From Aldrovandia affinis (lineage: Eukaryota > Chordata > Actinopteri > Notacanthiformes > Halosauridae), in contig JAINUG010000148.1 in NCBI GenBank assembly GCA_029706075.1, positions 1,077,501-1,141,500 on the forward strand: 64,000 nt of DNA, written 5' to 3'. The notes under the pieces were generated by a model. It had not been told where the DNA came from, searched no databases, and worked only from the letters and a program-made list of their open reading frames with translations. The translations under genes and the position numbers were made by a program. Shown here in pieces: positions 11,430-23,300 of this stretch (position 1 is its first letter; every line of letters starts with the position of its first letter).

Positions 11430-11660
11430 AGGGAGTGGCCAGGATCGTGGATGTTGCCATCTTAGATAAAGATCTTCCTCCTGGCATTTGCAGGAAGTTG
11501 GCTGTCCAAAAAAAGACTAATATGCAAACGCTCTCCAGGCCGCGCCCTGACCAGCCAATGAGAACGCTGGGCCGCGCCCTCTTCTGGATCGTGTTTCTCA
11601 TGAGACACAAAGGTGAGAGCCCTAGGGACGGCTGGCGCTATGAGCGTACCACTCAGCGGG
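11430..11660. promoter_or_regulatory. CpG-containing promoter-like patch (weak)
   Basis: The patch contains a YY1-like GTTGCCATCTTAG, a CCAAT box (CAGCCAATGAGA), and the 11-mer GGCCGCGCCCT twice, about 30 bases apart, on either side of the CCAAT box. It stands out from AT-rich flanks. A 110-residue plus-strand ORF spans it but shows no domain. It may instead be part of an unrecognised repeat. Confidence 0.2.
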
Positions 11661-12136
11661 CCACATTGTTGGATTCTGTACTACTCCTCTTACAGTGCTA
11701 CCTATGGCAGCGGTAATCAAGTTTCTGTGTTGCAGGGCATGTTGTTCAAGGAAAGTAAAAGTTAATAATAACTTTTTTTTCTTTTATCAGAGCTACACAC
11801 CAGAACTGTAAACATATAGTGTTAACGTTCAACATGACATGTAGACCTTACCATCACACATTGAACTAGTTAGCACGTCCTCACCAGATACCCAGTCCCC
11901 CTTAATGCCTTTTTTCCCCACTTTAAAGAACACAAGACACCGGGTAAGCATAAGGGATATATCTGTCCATTCCTTTGGTAATGACATTTCTATTAATAGT
12001 TTATATTCCTGATAAATACAATTATGCTGAAACTCAATACAATCATATACTGTTCACAGAGAAGCCCATTCCATATGTCAGAACAATCAGTATCTACTTG
12101 AAACAATAATCACATCTGGGTATAGTATATTACAGC

Positions 12137-12201
12137 ACAAACACACACACACACACACACACACCCACATGCAACCAGAGACAGACACAGACACACACAC
12201 C
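12137..12201. repeat. (CA)n microsatellite, interrupted
   Basis: Dinucleotide ACACAC run with interruptions (CACATGCAACCAGAG, CAGACACAGA). Confidence 0.85.
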
Positions 12202-13675
12202 ATACTGCAACCAAAGGAAACATTCCCACAATTTTTTTTATCAGTTTATCTTTTGGCTAATCAGAAAATGATTCACAAGGTACAAAACACATGATCTTCT
12301 TTATATTAGTCTCTCTTTTGAAATAATACCATGAAATACTCCTGTCCAAGTCGTAAGGCTGATTACAGCAGATATAACAGATAAATAACATTTGATTGGC
12401 TCACTGTTCAAATGTCACTGTTCAATAAAACAAGAGGATTCTTTGTATTAATGTGGATTTATTTGGTAATACAAATTTGCCCTCTCAGGGGGTTATGGGA
12501 TGTGAATGAATATTCCTCTGCTTATTTCAATGGCCGGGCAGCTAGCCAGGCTATCAATTCCACAAAATTGATGAAATGTGTACAATATATAAACTAAACC
12601 CAAAATGTATTTTTTTAAAGCATATTGTAAGCATACACACAAATACACAACTCATCTTCCCCATCTTCCTCTTAAACATGGGAATGTTATTATATCATTG
12701 TACAATATAATTATAGGTATAAATACCTTCACCAATCACACAACATGAAATAAAATGTCATACCAGGATTACACAATAGAGCTCCACAGTGCCAAAGTGG
12801 GGCCTTACCTGGTTTTTCATTTTCCTCAAAGACAATTAAACTGTGTGTGCTAAATAATACATATTTCCTGTTACATATATTTTGGATCACTCACAGCTTT
12901 ATTGAAAGCATTTCATTTTTACCCATGACTGTGAAGCTTGACCTGCATGAAATGGTTTAGTACTTTCTTATCACAATACCATGCTAACAAATATTTAACT
13001 AAGAAATAACTGTAAAAAAAAAAAAACCTAACCAAAGAAAAACAGAAGAAAATGCAAAAAAATCTGGAGTTTAGATCTTTGTGAATTCCTCCACAAAGAA
13101 ATTAATCTTTAGATGTCTTGTCATAAATCTTGTAAAAAAAACTAATATGGAGATACGGTATAATTGCAAGAGCAAAACAAGGACATTAAAAAAGAACAAT
13201 GATTCCAAACAATGGTTGCACTAGGTCAATTTGGTGTGCTGGTGTGGATGGGGGAACCTGCCTGGTTCTTGCTGTTCAGCAGTGGTCACCGTGTGAGTCA
13301 GAGAGAATGAACCCTGCCAGTGGTCAGCAATGATGTCATAGGAGATCATTCAAAACTGGGGCTTGCTCCTGTATCTCCTGGACCAAGTCTGGGTTTGAGT
13401 GCCTGTGGGCTCCTCTGCAGCTGATCACTGCACAGTGCACACACGCCACGACCTTCCTCACTGCACACACCATGCAGAACTATAACACAGTCCGACAACT
13501 CTTCTGCACAAGTGACAAAACCCTCAACGAGCTGAGAATTAATTATGTTTCACATGTCATTGTGATAGGCTCGCAACCCTCCACCCAAAATAGCTTCAGC
13601 ATAACTTGAGTGAGAGACTGAACTATAATAGGATGCATGATGCACACATACACACACACTATGGGGGTGCCGTTT

Positions 13676-13705
13676 GGACACACACACACACACACACACA
13701 CACAT
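13676..13705. repeat. (CA)n microsatellite
   Basis: Uninterrupted CA run of about 14 units, between short shared words (CACACAC...GGGGGT) on each side. Confidence 0.85.
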
Positions 13706-14289
13706 TGTGGGGGTACCTTTTTTACACACACACAGTCAGGATAGTCCCAGAGTGAAACAGTCCTAATGATAACCTCAGACTTACCCCTGTCCTCCCTCTG
13801 CCGTCAGAGAGCGATGACCCCCGTGTCCATTATGATGATCCCTTTTATGTGTTTATTGAAGCCTTGCTTTTGAAGTCCTCAGGAATTCGGTTTGGGGTGT
13901 TTTTACAGTTTATCGTTAATCTTCATAATCTTGCTTTATCTGCACCTCCCTATCCCTCTATTTCTGTCGCTCTCTTTCTCACTCATTAACTTAATTACAG
14001 AGGAACATTTGTAGCATTTGGCACAAATATAAAAACACAGACAAATAAATAAAAAAACACAGACATTCAACTAAATCATTGGTCAATATATTACAGATTT
14101 GTACAATTTCCCAAAATGTAACCTGAAAAGCATGCTTAGATTTTTCAAATCCTTTTAGCTCTATTTCTAATTGATTGCATACAAAATATCATATTTTAAA
14201 TAGCTTTAACCTGTACATTTCATCTGTACATTTATCTAAATTGTCAAACATTCAAATCTGGTTTTAAAACAATTCAGTGTGATTGGTTT

Positions 14290-14545
14290 TTGCCAAGAAT
14301 GACCTGGACTATTACCAGAGGACTGCAGGAGCAGCCCAGCTTGTGCAAGCAGATTGTAGGTGCCCAGTCAACCAGAGGGGTCGCTATTGAACAATGAACA
14401 GGGGAATACTCTGACTGAATCCCTCCCATCCTGGGTTAGGCCATGGCAAATTATGTGTCGGCCTGTGGGATCCCTGGCCACAGTCAGAATTCAATCCAGA
14501 CTGGATCGGGAGGTGGGGAAGGGGGGTTCACCACCTCACTAAGAG
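14290..14545 (+). repeat. Dispersed repeat family R1, longest copy
   Basis: Contains GACTGCAGGAGCAGCCC, GTAGGTGCCCAGTCAACCAGAG, GAATCCCTCCCATCCTGGG, CAAATTATGTGTCGGCC and a terminal block AATCCAGACTGGATCGG. Shorter copies lie at 23965-24090 (minus), 33745-33875 (plus) and 39820-39950 (plus), sharing the block CCAGAGGAG with an adjacent GCACGATG-like word. I recognise the consensus as a frequent fish repeat whose last part resembles a tRNA-like segment, but I cannot name it with certainty. Confidence 0.55.
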
Positions 14546-15054
14546 GAAGTTCAGCCCCCCTCATGCCCCCTACACCTCACTTGTATTCTAAAGCAGCCAC
14601 AAGAAAAACTCAACCCAAACTTCTTCTTGCCCCTTTGGTCTTTTGAAAGAAACAATTCTAGACTGAAGAAATTGCAAGCTCAGCATGTTCAGGTGACTGC
14701 ACCATACAAATACTTTCCTGTCCTGTGAATGTGGTAAAGACACTGCACAGGCATGTACCAAACTCGACTCAATTCTCTTTTTATAGAAGGTATTTTATGT
14801 GGTTATGAATCAGCACATATTTCACGAGGCAGCCTTTCACTTCAACTATCAACAAAACCGGAAGATGAGAATGGATCGTCCAACCATGTAGGTACCAGGC
14901 CAATGTAATCATATCATCACTATGTATGTTGCCATAGTAGATGATGGTGTGTTTGGCTCTAAGCTCTAACTTGGTTTCCCAAGCTCTGCACAACTTCAGA
15001 ATTTCTTGCATGAGCCACATAATAACACTGGCTAAGCAAACCAGTTCAATACAA
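14546..15054. other. Intergenic sequence
   Basis: No gene or repeat identified. A 79-residue minus-strand ORF at 14781-15020 has no motif. Confidence 0.4.
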
Positions 15055-15110
15055 TAGATATTTATTGTCCCTGAGGGGGCAATTTGGTTGCAGCCAAGTT
15101 AAAAATAGAC
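15055..15110 (-). repeat. LINE 3'-tail-like segment
   Basis: TAGATATTTATTGTCCCTGA followed by GGGGGCAATTTGG is the reverse complement of an AATAAA-ending tail of the type seen at 3' ends of fish retroposons. A similar but separate segment is at 43971-44010. No coding sequence accompanies it. Confidence 0.35.
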
Positions 15111-15199
15111 ACACAAGAATCCATAGAATACAACAACAACAGACACGGGGGAAGAGTAAAACTGAAATCATTGAAAATACAGTAGTTTAAAATGCTGTG

Positions 15200-15500
15200 G
15201 AAGTTATTTTCCTGCAAAACCTGGATGTGACATTTGTCATTATTTGGGACAGTTTCAGCCTCCATCATGCAGTAGTGCTGCAGGGGTGGTTTGCTGTATA
15301 CCAGCACTTTATGGTCACTGCTACCTCACTCCCTATTCCTTGTCTCTGGCTGGAGGTGGAATGCATACGACCACCCTGTTCATCAGTATGCCAGCCTTCT
15401 GCAGGTGAAGCACACTGTATGTGATGCCAGAACATCAGAACAATGTATTTGTCATTCGAGGAGAGGTTTTTTTACGAGATGCACCATTTTATCTGTGAGT
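15200..15500 (+). pseudogene. Decayed Tc1/mariner-like transposase C-terminal relic
   Basis: Split between two frames, this region reads FVIIWDSFSLHHAVVLQGWF, then WRWNAYDHPVHQYASLLQ, then a tail with HSRRGFFTRCTI. These align in order with TFIVVWDNVAFHHSAAVTDWF, WRWNVYDHRPHDQMSLLDAM and RHSKRYFPRC of the intact open frame at 25918-26415. The second catalytic Asp is still readable (IIWD). The stretch that would hold the catalytic Glu has lost its frame. It is therefore an old relative of the element family nested at 25.6-28.5 kb, not functional. Terminal repeats are not recognisable. Confidence 0.75.
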
Positions 15501-18257
15501 TCCACCATTTAGAATGATGTGGTCATCTTAATTTTGTTCAGGTGACTAATCTGATCAAATGCTTACTAATGTTTTGATGGCATTTCGTGATGAGTTTTGG
15601 ATTTGGGGTAACTATGTTCTTTTCCAGGACACATTTATTGGATGGAGTGTATCTTTGTTGTTTTAATTTGACAATTTATCCTATTATCTTGGAATCATCT
15701 ACGTGCCACTATGAATCCACCTGCATCACTCAAGGTGCACTGCAGCTGTTGCAATTTCTGTACCCCGTAATACGGTGACAATTTTGCACTCCACAAGCCT
15801 ACAGTACAGTACACACTAAAGTAGAGCGAGTACTGATCAGAGGAGAAGCACATTTCCAATGACAACTGGTAACTTGTAGGGGCCTGGCTAGTCATTATAG
15901 GTGCTGATGCAGCTGTTAACTGACATACAATAGCCACGGCTATATGAATATATCAAGGCTAAATGAATGTAATAGGCATCGCATGTTGAACAGGCCTAGT
16001 TAGTAGTTTTAGTTGAAAATTGTGCAAATTGTTTCATAAACTTGATTTTAGCAATTGTGACAACGACAAAAAAAAAATCATCACCGAATTAATACTGCAT
16101 GTTCTACTGTTCAGTCTGAATTGTCCTCAACCTCCTCTGATCCCTCTCCTGACCTTGCTAGCTGAAGGTCAGACCGTTCCTCTGTCCCAGGACTGTAGCC
16201 CAGGCTCCCGGAGCCTCCACGTGTCTGAAACAGACCACCGATTAACGATTGTTTGGACACAGGAAACCTGGGGGATGCAGGGAGTGGGCGTGACAATGAG
16301 GGGTGTGGGGTGACGTGTTGTCATTCACAGAGTTCACCGCAGAACTGGGTCAGTTAAAGGCAGCTGGCTGTCTGGTTACCATGGTGAAGCAGAGAGAGCC
16401 CCTGGGGGGCAACCAGCACAGTTCATGGTCACATCCCTCTACTCCAGAACCCCCTTGTGGCCCATATTTCCAACACTAACTGACCACACCGGCCGCTGCC
16501 TGTGCATGACGGCAGGGAGGTAAGGGGAAACAATCCTCCTCCACTGTTAGCCTCCTATTCAGCATCCATACGTAGCCCTGTACCAACAATAAAAGAAGGG
16601 AAATCTTTGGGAAGCAGGCACTTCCCCTCATTTACTAATCAGGGGAGGCTGAACAAAGCAAGGCGGGCAAGTTCCAGAGCAGGTTAACTCCCAGTCCGTC
16701 AGTAGAGTGGGAAAGAGTCATTTATTCCGTTCCCTTTACCAACCCTGACAGCTAGGAGCAAAATTATGGTACTGTAGCGGGTGCCTGTAACAAAGCAGCT
16801 TGAATGTCTGATTGCTACTGGGCAAGAGATTAGCTGTTAGCTGGGCCCATTGTGTTTACTCACTGACTGCTCTGCCAATACAACGGGCCATGCTAGCGGT
16901 GGACCTGAGGAGTTTTGGTATAGTTAACAAAAGTAGCAGCTCATCAAGTTTGCTTGAGCACTATCAGGCTTGTTTATCAAAATACTTTTTTTGTATCTGA
17001 TGAAAATTTTTCTTTAAATTTGAATGTCAATTCCACATGCAAATTGCACCTAACACACCACTTCAACACACACTGGGTATAATTGCATACTCATTTACAG
17101 AAATGCTATTTGTTTATTTACGTAATTGTTTAAACAGGTTTAATTGTGAAGTTAGTAACTTGAATTCAGTTCCAGCTATCTTCAAATGATGGTAAAGTGT
17201 AAACAAGTAAGCCAGGGTAAATTTGAGATTTGCACAGAAACTATTTAGGCCTTATTTTAAAAAGGTTTTGTTTTTAGCGATGTCTTATTGCAACCAATAT
17301 TTTAAAAAGGTAGCACTTTTGTTTCTCAAGACCTTACATTGATAGATTTGAGAAAAGTTCGTTTGGTTTGAACAACTATGAAGTGTTACTTTATATTTGC
17401 TTTAGGTTATTGCATTAAAGAGACAGAAAAATAAATGAAACAAAAGAAATAAAACAACAACAACAACCAAGAAACAATACAATTGAATAAAGAAAATGGA
17501 ATTACCACTACGGATAATGCATTTCCTCTCGATTGTAGTGGCATACAACTCTTCTGGGCCAGGGTTCCCATCCGGCCCGTGTGAAAGCCAATAGCAAGTG
17601 ACTGGGTAGCAGAGGTCAATGCTACCCTGACAGATGCATGCAAACAATAGACCTCCTCCATTTACTGAGTATATGGTTCTGTAACGGCTTTTCAGAGGAG
17701 GGGGTCCTCAATGCAGTGTAAACTGGCCAACGTGAAAGTTCTCAAGGCATGGTCAAGCTACATTTCTGAGAGACATAAACATCCTATAAACATTCCCTGT
17801 TCACTGGGTATTCTGTTCATTTCTCACACTTGCAAAAAAGTCAACTGATATTTTAACATTACTTTCCAACACTAAAAAGGAGGGCAGCCTAAAATTAGAT
17901 GTTTTAATTTTTCCCCCATAAATATTGGGGAAAAATTATTAACTATTATTAGCCTTTTAGTCCTTAGCATTTTTCCTTTGCATTTCAGAAACACAGGGGT
18001 CTTTATTTTGTTTGATATCTCTTCATTGAGATATGTTAAGGGATAGGCTCCCTGAATAAATGATACAATATTTTCTCAGTGTGAAATCAATCTGCGTTTA
18101 TGAACCCTAAATGCCCTCTCATGTCACAAAAAATATTTTAAATAGTCTTCAACAAAGCCATTATTTAAAAAACAAATCTATCCATACCATATGCAGACCT
18201 GAGGGGACAACAGGAAAAAAACATATATGTGTTTGATATATTGACTGTTATGAAGTC
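15501..18257. other. Intergenic sequence
   Basis: No gene or clear repeat. ORFs (for example 16020-16313, 17402-17661) are translations of low-complexity or random sequence. 17440-17465 has a short CAA-rich run. Confidence 0.4.
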
Positions 18258-18618
18258 CCAAATCTGGGGCCTATCTCACGGAGAAAGTTGAACATAGTCA
18301 GGGTATCTTTGTGTTAACTGGCCACACAAAGCCTAACAAAGGCAATTACGGCTATTGAGCTATGAGCGCGTGCACACAAAAGGGGCGGTGTTTGTAACAC
18401 AGCCAATCGCATGCAACATGAAAGATTCAGAGCACTGTTTCACGAAGCAGGATTGGTAGTCAACTTTGGGTTTAACCCTGGGTTTTTGGTCTCACGGTTG
18501 TGGCTGTGAGTGATGGTAATGTGAGTGCAATCTATTGCACCAATCATTCTGAAAAATTCGGAGAAAATTACACTGCACTTAATATGCAACAGTACATTTT
18601 ATTCATTATTGATAGCTA

Positions 18619-19880
18619 TAGGGCTGTCCCTGACTAAAACAAATCTTGGTCGACCAACAGTCGTCCGTTTGGTCGATTGGTCTAAACTTTTTTTATATAT
18701 GACACACCCTATTTATTTTAATAAATACAACTATATGCACACTGTGCTTGTCTCGTGTTTTATAAATTTCTTAAGTGAATGACACAAATTAGTAACAATA
18801 AGCTAATAACTTTATGGAGCCGGAGTTCAAGATTATCTGAAAGAAAAAAAAACTTCTCTGATCCGAGCCTCTTCATGCTGCCCTTACAGATTCTGCCGTT
18901 GCGCTTGTGAAGTTGCGGTATGGCCACATAATAGGCTGATGCCTTTATTTGACCACAACCATAACACATTCTAATGTGTAGGCTATGTTTTATTTAATTA
19001 ACCAGGTTGGTCTCATTGGGATTTAAAATCTATTTTGCAAACAATGAATGATCACACATAGCCTAATGTCTTAAATTGTAGCCTAAAGCGGAATATAAAG
19101 TGGCTATAGCCTATCGAAAATAACTTACTCGAGTCGGAGACCATCCGATGGCCTACTTACCCAGTCGTTTCATATTTTGGCACAGGAACACTAGCTTGTC
19201 TACATTTTTTGGCAAAAGGCTGCTCCTCGTTTTATTAACGATAAACTTGCAAAGTTTACATTCCACTTCTTTTGGATCGTCTGCAACTAAAACAAAATGC
19301 TGCCATACTTTTGCTAATTTTTTCTTTGGCATTATGTTCTTAGGTTATGTCGAAATGAGTAATTAAAGTATGCCTATATCACTAATCTTAACTGTAGGCA
19401 AATCTTAGGCTACAATTAAAATGCACATTTGCGTGCCTAAAACAAGAAGGATACAATATAGGCTACAGGAAAGGGGGTGTTACGCATGTTAGTTATAAAT
19501 ATATAAACCATACAATTAGCAAAACACATTTATTATAAAATGTTACTTTTATTAGTTTTGCAGAATTATTCACAACATTACCTTAACTGCCTAATATAAT
19601 TTAAAGAGAAGATATATAGGCCAAGCTATGTTAAGAGTGAAGGACTGTCACTGCCATACCCGCATCATCCAGAATGGATTATTCTACTGACAAGTGTGCC
19701 GAACTGTGGCACGAATCTAGGTGTCTCATGCTGCAAATCTTGGAGAATTATTATTATTTTTTTAAGGACCCAGACGCAGATCAGGATAAGGCAAAAGACT
19801 GCTCGACCAAAACAAATCTTGGTCGACCAACAGCCCACTGACAAAACAATCGACCAGTCGACTAAATGGGGTCAGCCCTA
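18619..19880 (-). mobile_element. hAT transposon, internally deleted, with 8-bp target duplication
   Basis: The ends are TAGGGCTGTCCC and (reverse complement) TAGGGCTGACCC. They are flanked by GATAGCTA (18611-18618) and GATAGCTG (19881-19888), a 7/8 match of hAT length. Near both ends the word AAATCTTGGTCGACCAACAG occurs in direct orientation (18641-18660 and about 19814-19833). GTCGATTG/CAATCGAC words are inverted between the ends, so multiple TCGACC motifs could be transposase-binding sites (inference). Inside is one recognisable transposase exon on the minus strand; the catalytic exons are missing, so the copy is non-autonomous. A short fish repeat of the TTTAATTAACCAGGTTGG type lies inside at about 18983-19040. 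Confidence 0.85.
19153..19332 (-). CDS. hAT transposase first exon, BED-type zinc finger (partial)
   Basis: From ATG at 19332 (minus) the frame gives 59 residues beginning MPKKKLAKVWQHFVL and containing EVECKLCKF. This matches the start of a BED finger: aromatic VWQHF followed by C-x2-C (Cys25 and Cys28). The frame reaches GGTAAGTAG: a strong splice donor GTAAGT (19160-19155 on the minus strand) directly precedes the in-frame stop, so the real protein would have been spliced here. The expected H-x3-5-H of the finger is not present (the region reads FLCQNMKRLGK), so either the finger is degraded or completed in the next exon. BED fingers bind DNA in hAT transposases. No dimerisation (hATC) region was found in the element. 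Confidence 0.65.
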   Translation of the reverse strand: MPKKKLAKVWQHFVLVADDPKEVECKLCKFIVNKTRSSLLPKNVDKLVFLCQNMKRLGK

Positions 19881-20335
19881 GATAGCTGTATACTGTATAT
19901 ATAACTATATAAACTGTATGTTTGCCCTGCATCACAAACGGAATACGTATATGTACTGCTAGCTACAAAACGTAGGGCAATGCATACAATCTGCTGCACA
20001 GTGATTGCATGGCTTTGATGAGTGGCATTTGTGACATGCGGCTCTAGAAGCTTGCAAAAATACAATATAGAATCTATATCTCTGATATTTTAAAAAACTA
20101 TTACGCAATTCTCTAGGATCGGTGAGGCCATTTTCCAGAGAGCTGATTGGTGAGGGGGGTGGCCTTTTCATAGGATTGGACCCATTAGCCTGAACCTAAC
20201 CTACTCCGGAGCAGGTTAGGTTCGCAGCATAAGTTACCATGGCGATGCAACCAGGTTAAAAGTGAGCCACAGTCGTGAGACTGAAAACTCAGGCTTAAGC
20301 CCAAAGTTAGCTCGCTAAAGATATGGAGCATGTGC

Positions 20336-23300
20336 TTTGTTTTTGTTTTGGTTCCATACAACTTGGAAGATAATATGTTCGTCCATGGGCAATCCTTGAT
20401 TGGTCAGATATAAGCATGAAGCTGATGATGGAAACAATATAGCAAAACCACCAAAAATCACTTCAAAGAGAGAACGACATACACGGGTCCTTCAGAATGA
20501 GCTGTGCTGGAACACAAATTTACATTACGTTTAGGGCACAATAGTATTATATATGATATATTCTAATATTAATGTCTAATATTTATATAGTAGTTACTAT
20601 TAAAAACCTACTTTTCTGTCTTGCTTTGAGATTGTAATGTAATGTCATGTATTGTGTTTTTCTTTTTCAATGCTTTGTTTTATTGTGTTTTCACTGTTTT
20701 ACTCTGACTGTAAATTGCTTGCTTTATTATTATAAAAAGTGTATTATTATTTTTATTATCAGAAACGAAATAGTGCAAAGGTTTGTAAAGATGGCATCAT
20801 TCACATCACCTGCCTGCTTTATGTGGTACATATTATTTTCCCTGGAGGGGGCTCAAAAACCTGTAAGCCTGTAAGGTGCTCAGTTGTTGAATTCAATTCC
20901 AGGAGAGACAATTAGCCTGTTTTTCAGAAGCAGTGTGGTGACTGTGATGACGTCAGTCCTCTCTATGGTGACTGACCTAACCCCTATTTAGTCTCAATGC
21001 CAATAGTGTCATGGACTTGAAAATTGTCAACAAAAAAAACAGGCATTCATTATAATACATTGACAAGGCATTTGTGTATTGAGTATGCATTATAACACAT
21101 TAATAAGACATTACAAATTAGTTATAAACCATTATGAACAGCAAACACACTCTTAACTGGAAGTGCTTAATTCCAACAACCCACACAACATATTATCAGG
21201 GGAAGATAATGTATTATGAATTGAAGTCAATATCAAAATGTCTTGTAAGAAAACCCTGAGCATTTCTTATTAGAAAATATTATTTGAGTGAAATGAATAA
21301 AAAGGCAAAACCAAAAATAATTAGAACCAATTAGAATATATATATTTGAAGAAAATGATCTCTTCAGACAATTGTCCTCCATAAGGTAAACTCAAATAGC
21401 TGTCCTACTGTCTTTTGGTTATATGCACCCTGTGGCCGACAGAAATGCTGAATATAATTTGAATCATATTCCAAATTCATGTTCCATTTTTTGCACATCT
21501 TTAAAATTGCAAATGGGTATTATCATTTCTGTAATTTAGTAAAATAATTCCAAATAACAGTGCAACCTTAGTTATATATGCATGTCCAAGTTTATGGATC
21601 TACGTGTATGGGGTTCTAGGCATGCTGGGATATGTGTACACTCCTGCACTGCATCAGTATTGACCTGGCCTTATCACAGATGCAGTCATATAAAATTTGC
21701 CCATCCAAACGACTGACATTCCAAAAAAACAAGTCAGACAGTTTGCGCTGGTGCAGCCCTCATCCATGCTGGTCGGGGAAAGGCTCCTTCCCACAGACAG
21801 GCCTGTGTGGTGACACACCACTGAACCAAAGCAAGAGGCTCCCACAATTTGCCTGAAACAGACGGAGGAGATTTCCTTCTCTGTTTCTGTTTGTTGTCTC
21901 TACTCCTTCTCTCATCTGACCCTTGCTAGAGAGCATGTTGCTCTTTCTTACTCTGTCCCTCTGTATTGCAAATTCCAAGTTTTTTTTTATCAATGAAACT
22001 TACATTCTTCACCACGACATCACCACCATCAATTGTCTTCCACTATACACACATTACTTCAGATTAATGGAATTAGTATGCAGAATTTTTAGAGTGCCCG
22101 TTTCTACATTGCAACACTACCAGTCGTGAATTCCTGACAATTTCATTTATGTACATTGACGCTGACGACTCACTATGAGTAAGCTCTGACTCTTTCCTCT
22201 CCCTCACACGCTCAGTCTTACATAGCCTTGTTATTACTGTGGACAGCCGTAACACTCAGAGGAAAGACATCTGATGAACAGTTACTCAGATTTTATTTGT
22301 GTGCTATCCGTACATGTATCTTCGTGGAATTTTCCCTGGTTAGTCTGAAGCACCAGCGGATGTATTTTCTGATCTGTGGGATTTGCTTGTGTGCTTGGGG
22401 CAAAATATAGCTCGTTGACATCTGTCTTCTTAGGTGGATTTTTGGTTTCATGGTTCATGACTGTATGAAACTAATGCTGGCCTTGGAATATTTCAAGAAG
22501 AATAGCCAAACATTGCATGGCTCCCCGCCAGTCATAACAACAATGTCTGCCCAGTCGATCAGCAGATATTTGGGCATCTTTGAATCCCTGGAGAAATGTG
22601 ACTCTCGCAGTTTCTCACAAGCACATAAATAAATCCGTCAGTGCTCCGTGTTTATTCCAGAGTCTTGGGAGAGACCTTTACTTTTGAAGTATAAGGGAGT
22701 GAGCCCAGCACATTAACATCATCGAGAGATGAGTAAAAAAAGTTGCAGCTTTGGGTGAGAATCTTCAAAACTGAACTCTTGTCATCTGAATATGACAGTA
22801 TGACAGAGTTCAAGAGTGTCTTTCCACTGGGCTAAATTCAGAAACACATTTGGTTCTTCTGTGAATAAAAAGAAAAATGAAAGAAAAATAACCAGAAATA
22901 GTCTTCAAGCTGATAGATAAGCTGACAATAGGCTACTGTGGAGCAGGTACATATCCTCAATAAATGCACTGTCTAATATTCTTGAGTAAACAAAAGACAA
23001 ATATATATAACTTAATATTAAGCTGGTGACCACAGTCATGCTGCCTGATATATCCAAAGGATATCCAATGGAATAATGGCAATGGAACAAAAGCATATTG
23101 GTTGCGCTCTTACTCTGATGGATCCAACTAAGAGTAAAGCTGTAAAAAGAGCTAAGAGCTCTCCAAAAGCAATCGTCCACGGCAATAATCCTTCTTTAAT
23201 CTTTTGATTAAATGTAGGAAATCAGCCATTCATTTTAGGTGAGAGACCAAACGAGCACATATATAGACATCAGAATAACCTTATAAAAGTCCAGTTAGAG

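Larger units (their letters stand above)
10596..14279. other. Intergenic sequence, AT-rich, with CA microsatellites
   Basis: Apart from the promoter-like patch near 11.4-11.7 kb and two CA microsatellites listed separately, I see no gene. 11740-13250 and 13850-14280 are strongly AT-rich. Confidence 0.4.
18509..20010 (-). pseudogene. Harbinger transposase (HARBI1-like DDE nuclease) remnants
   Basis: Two separated minus-strand pieces survive. The upstream piece (about 19935-20005) reads VQQIVCIALRFVASSTYTYS, matching the ALRFFASG-type block before the nuclease domain. The downstream piece (about 18509-18550) reads MIGAIDCTHITIT, containing the first catalytic Asp of the DDE triad (GAIDCTHI). 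In this family the nuclease cuts DNA together with a Myb-like partner; no partner gene is seen. The two pieces flank the hAT insertion, so an originally continuous gene was interrupted. Sequence between and beyond these blocks has stops, and the remaining triad residues are absent. Not functional. Confidence 0.75.
18258..20335 (-). mobile_element. PIF/Harbinger element relic, split by a nested hAT
   Basis: Inverted arms flank the region: left ACTTTGGGTTTAACCCTGGG...GGTCTCACGGTTGTGGCT (about 18461-18506), and the reverse complement of the right arm (about 20245-20310) reads ACTTTGGGCTTAAGCCTGAG...AGTCTCACGACTGTGGCT. Minus-strand translation gives two Harbinger transposase signatures in the right order: IVCIALRFVASSTY on the right side and MIGAIDCTHITIT on the left. 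The element is interrupted by the hAT at 18619-19880. The left boundary is uncertain; 18258-18433 may be a neighbouring repeat with similar CACGGAG/CACGAAG words. Confidence 0.75.
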
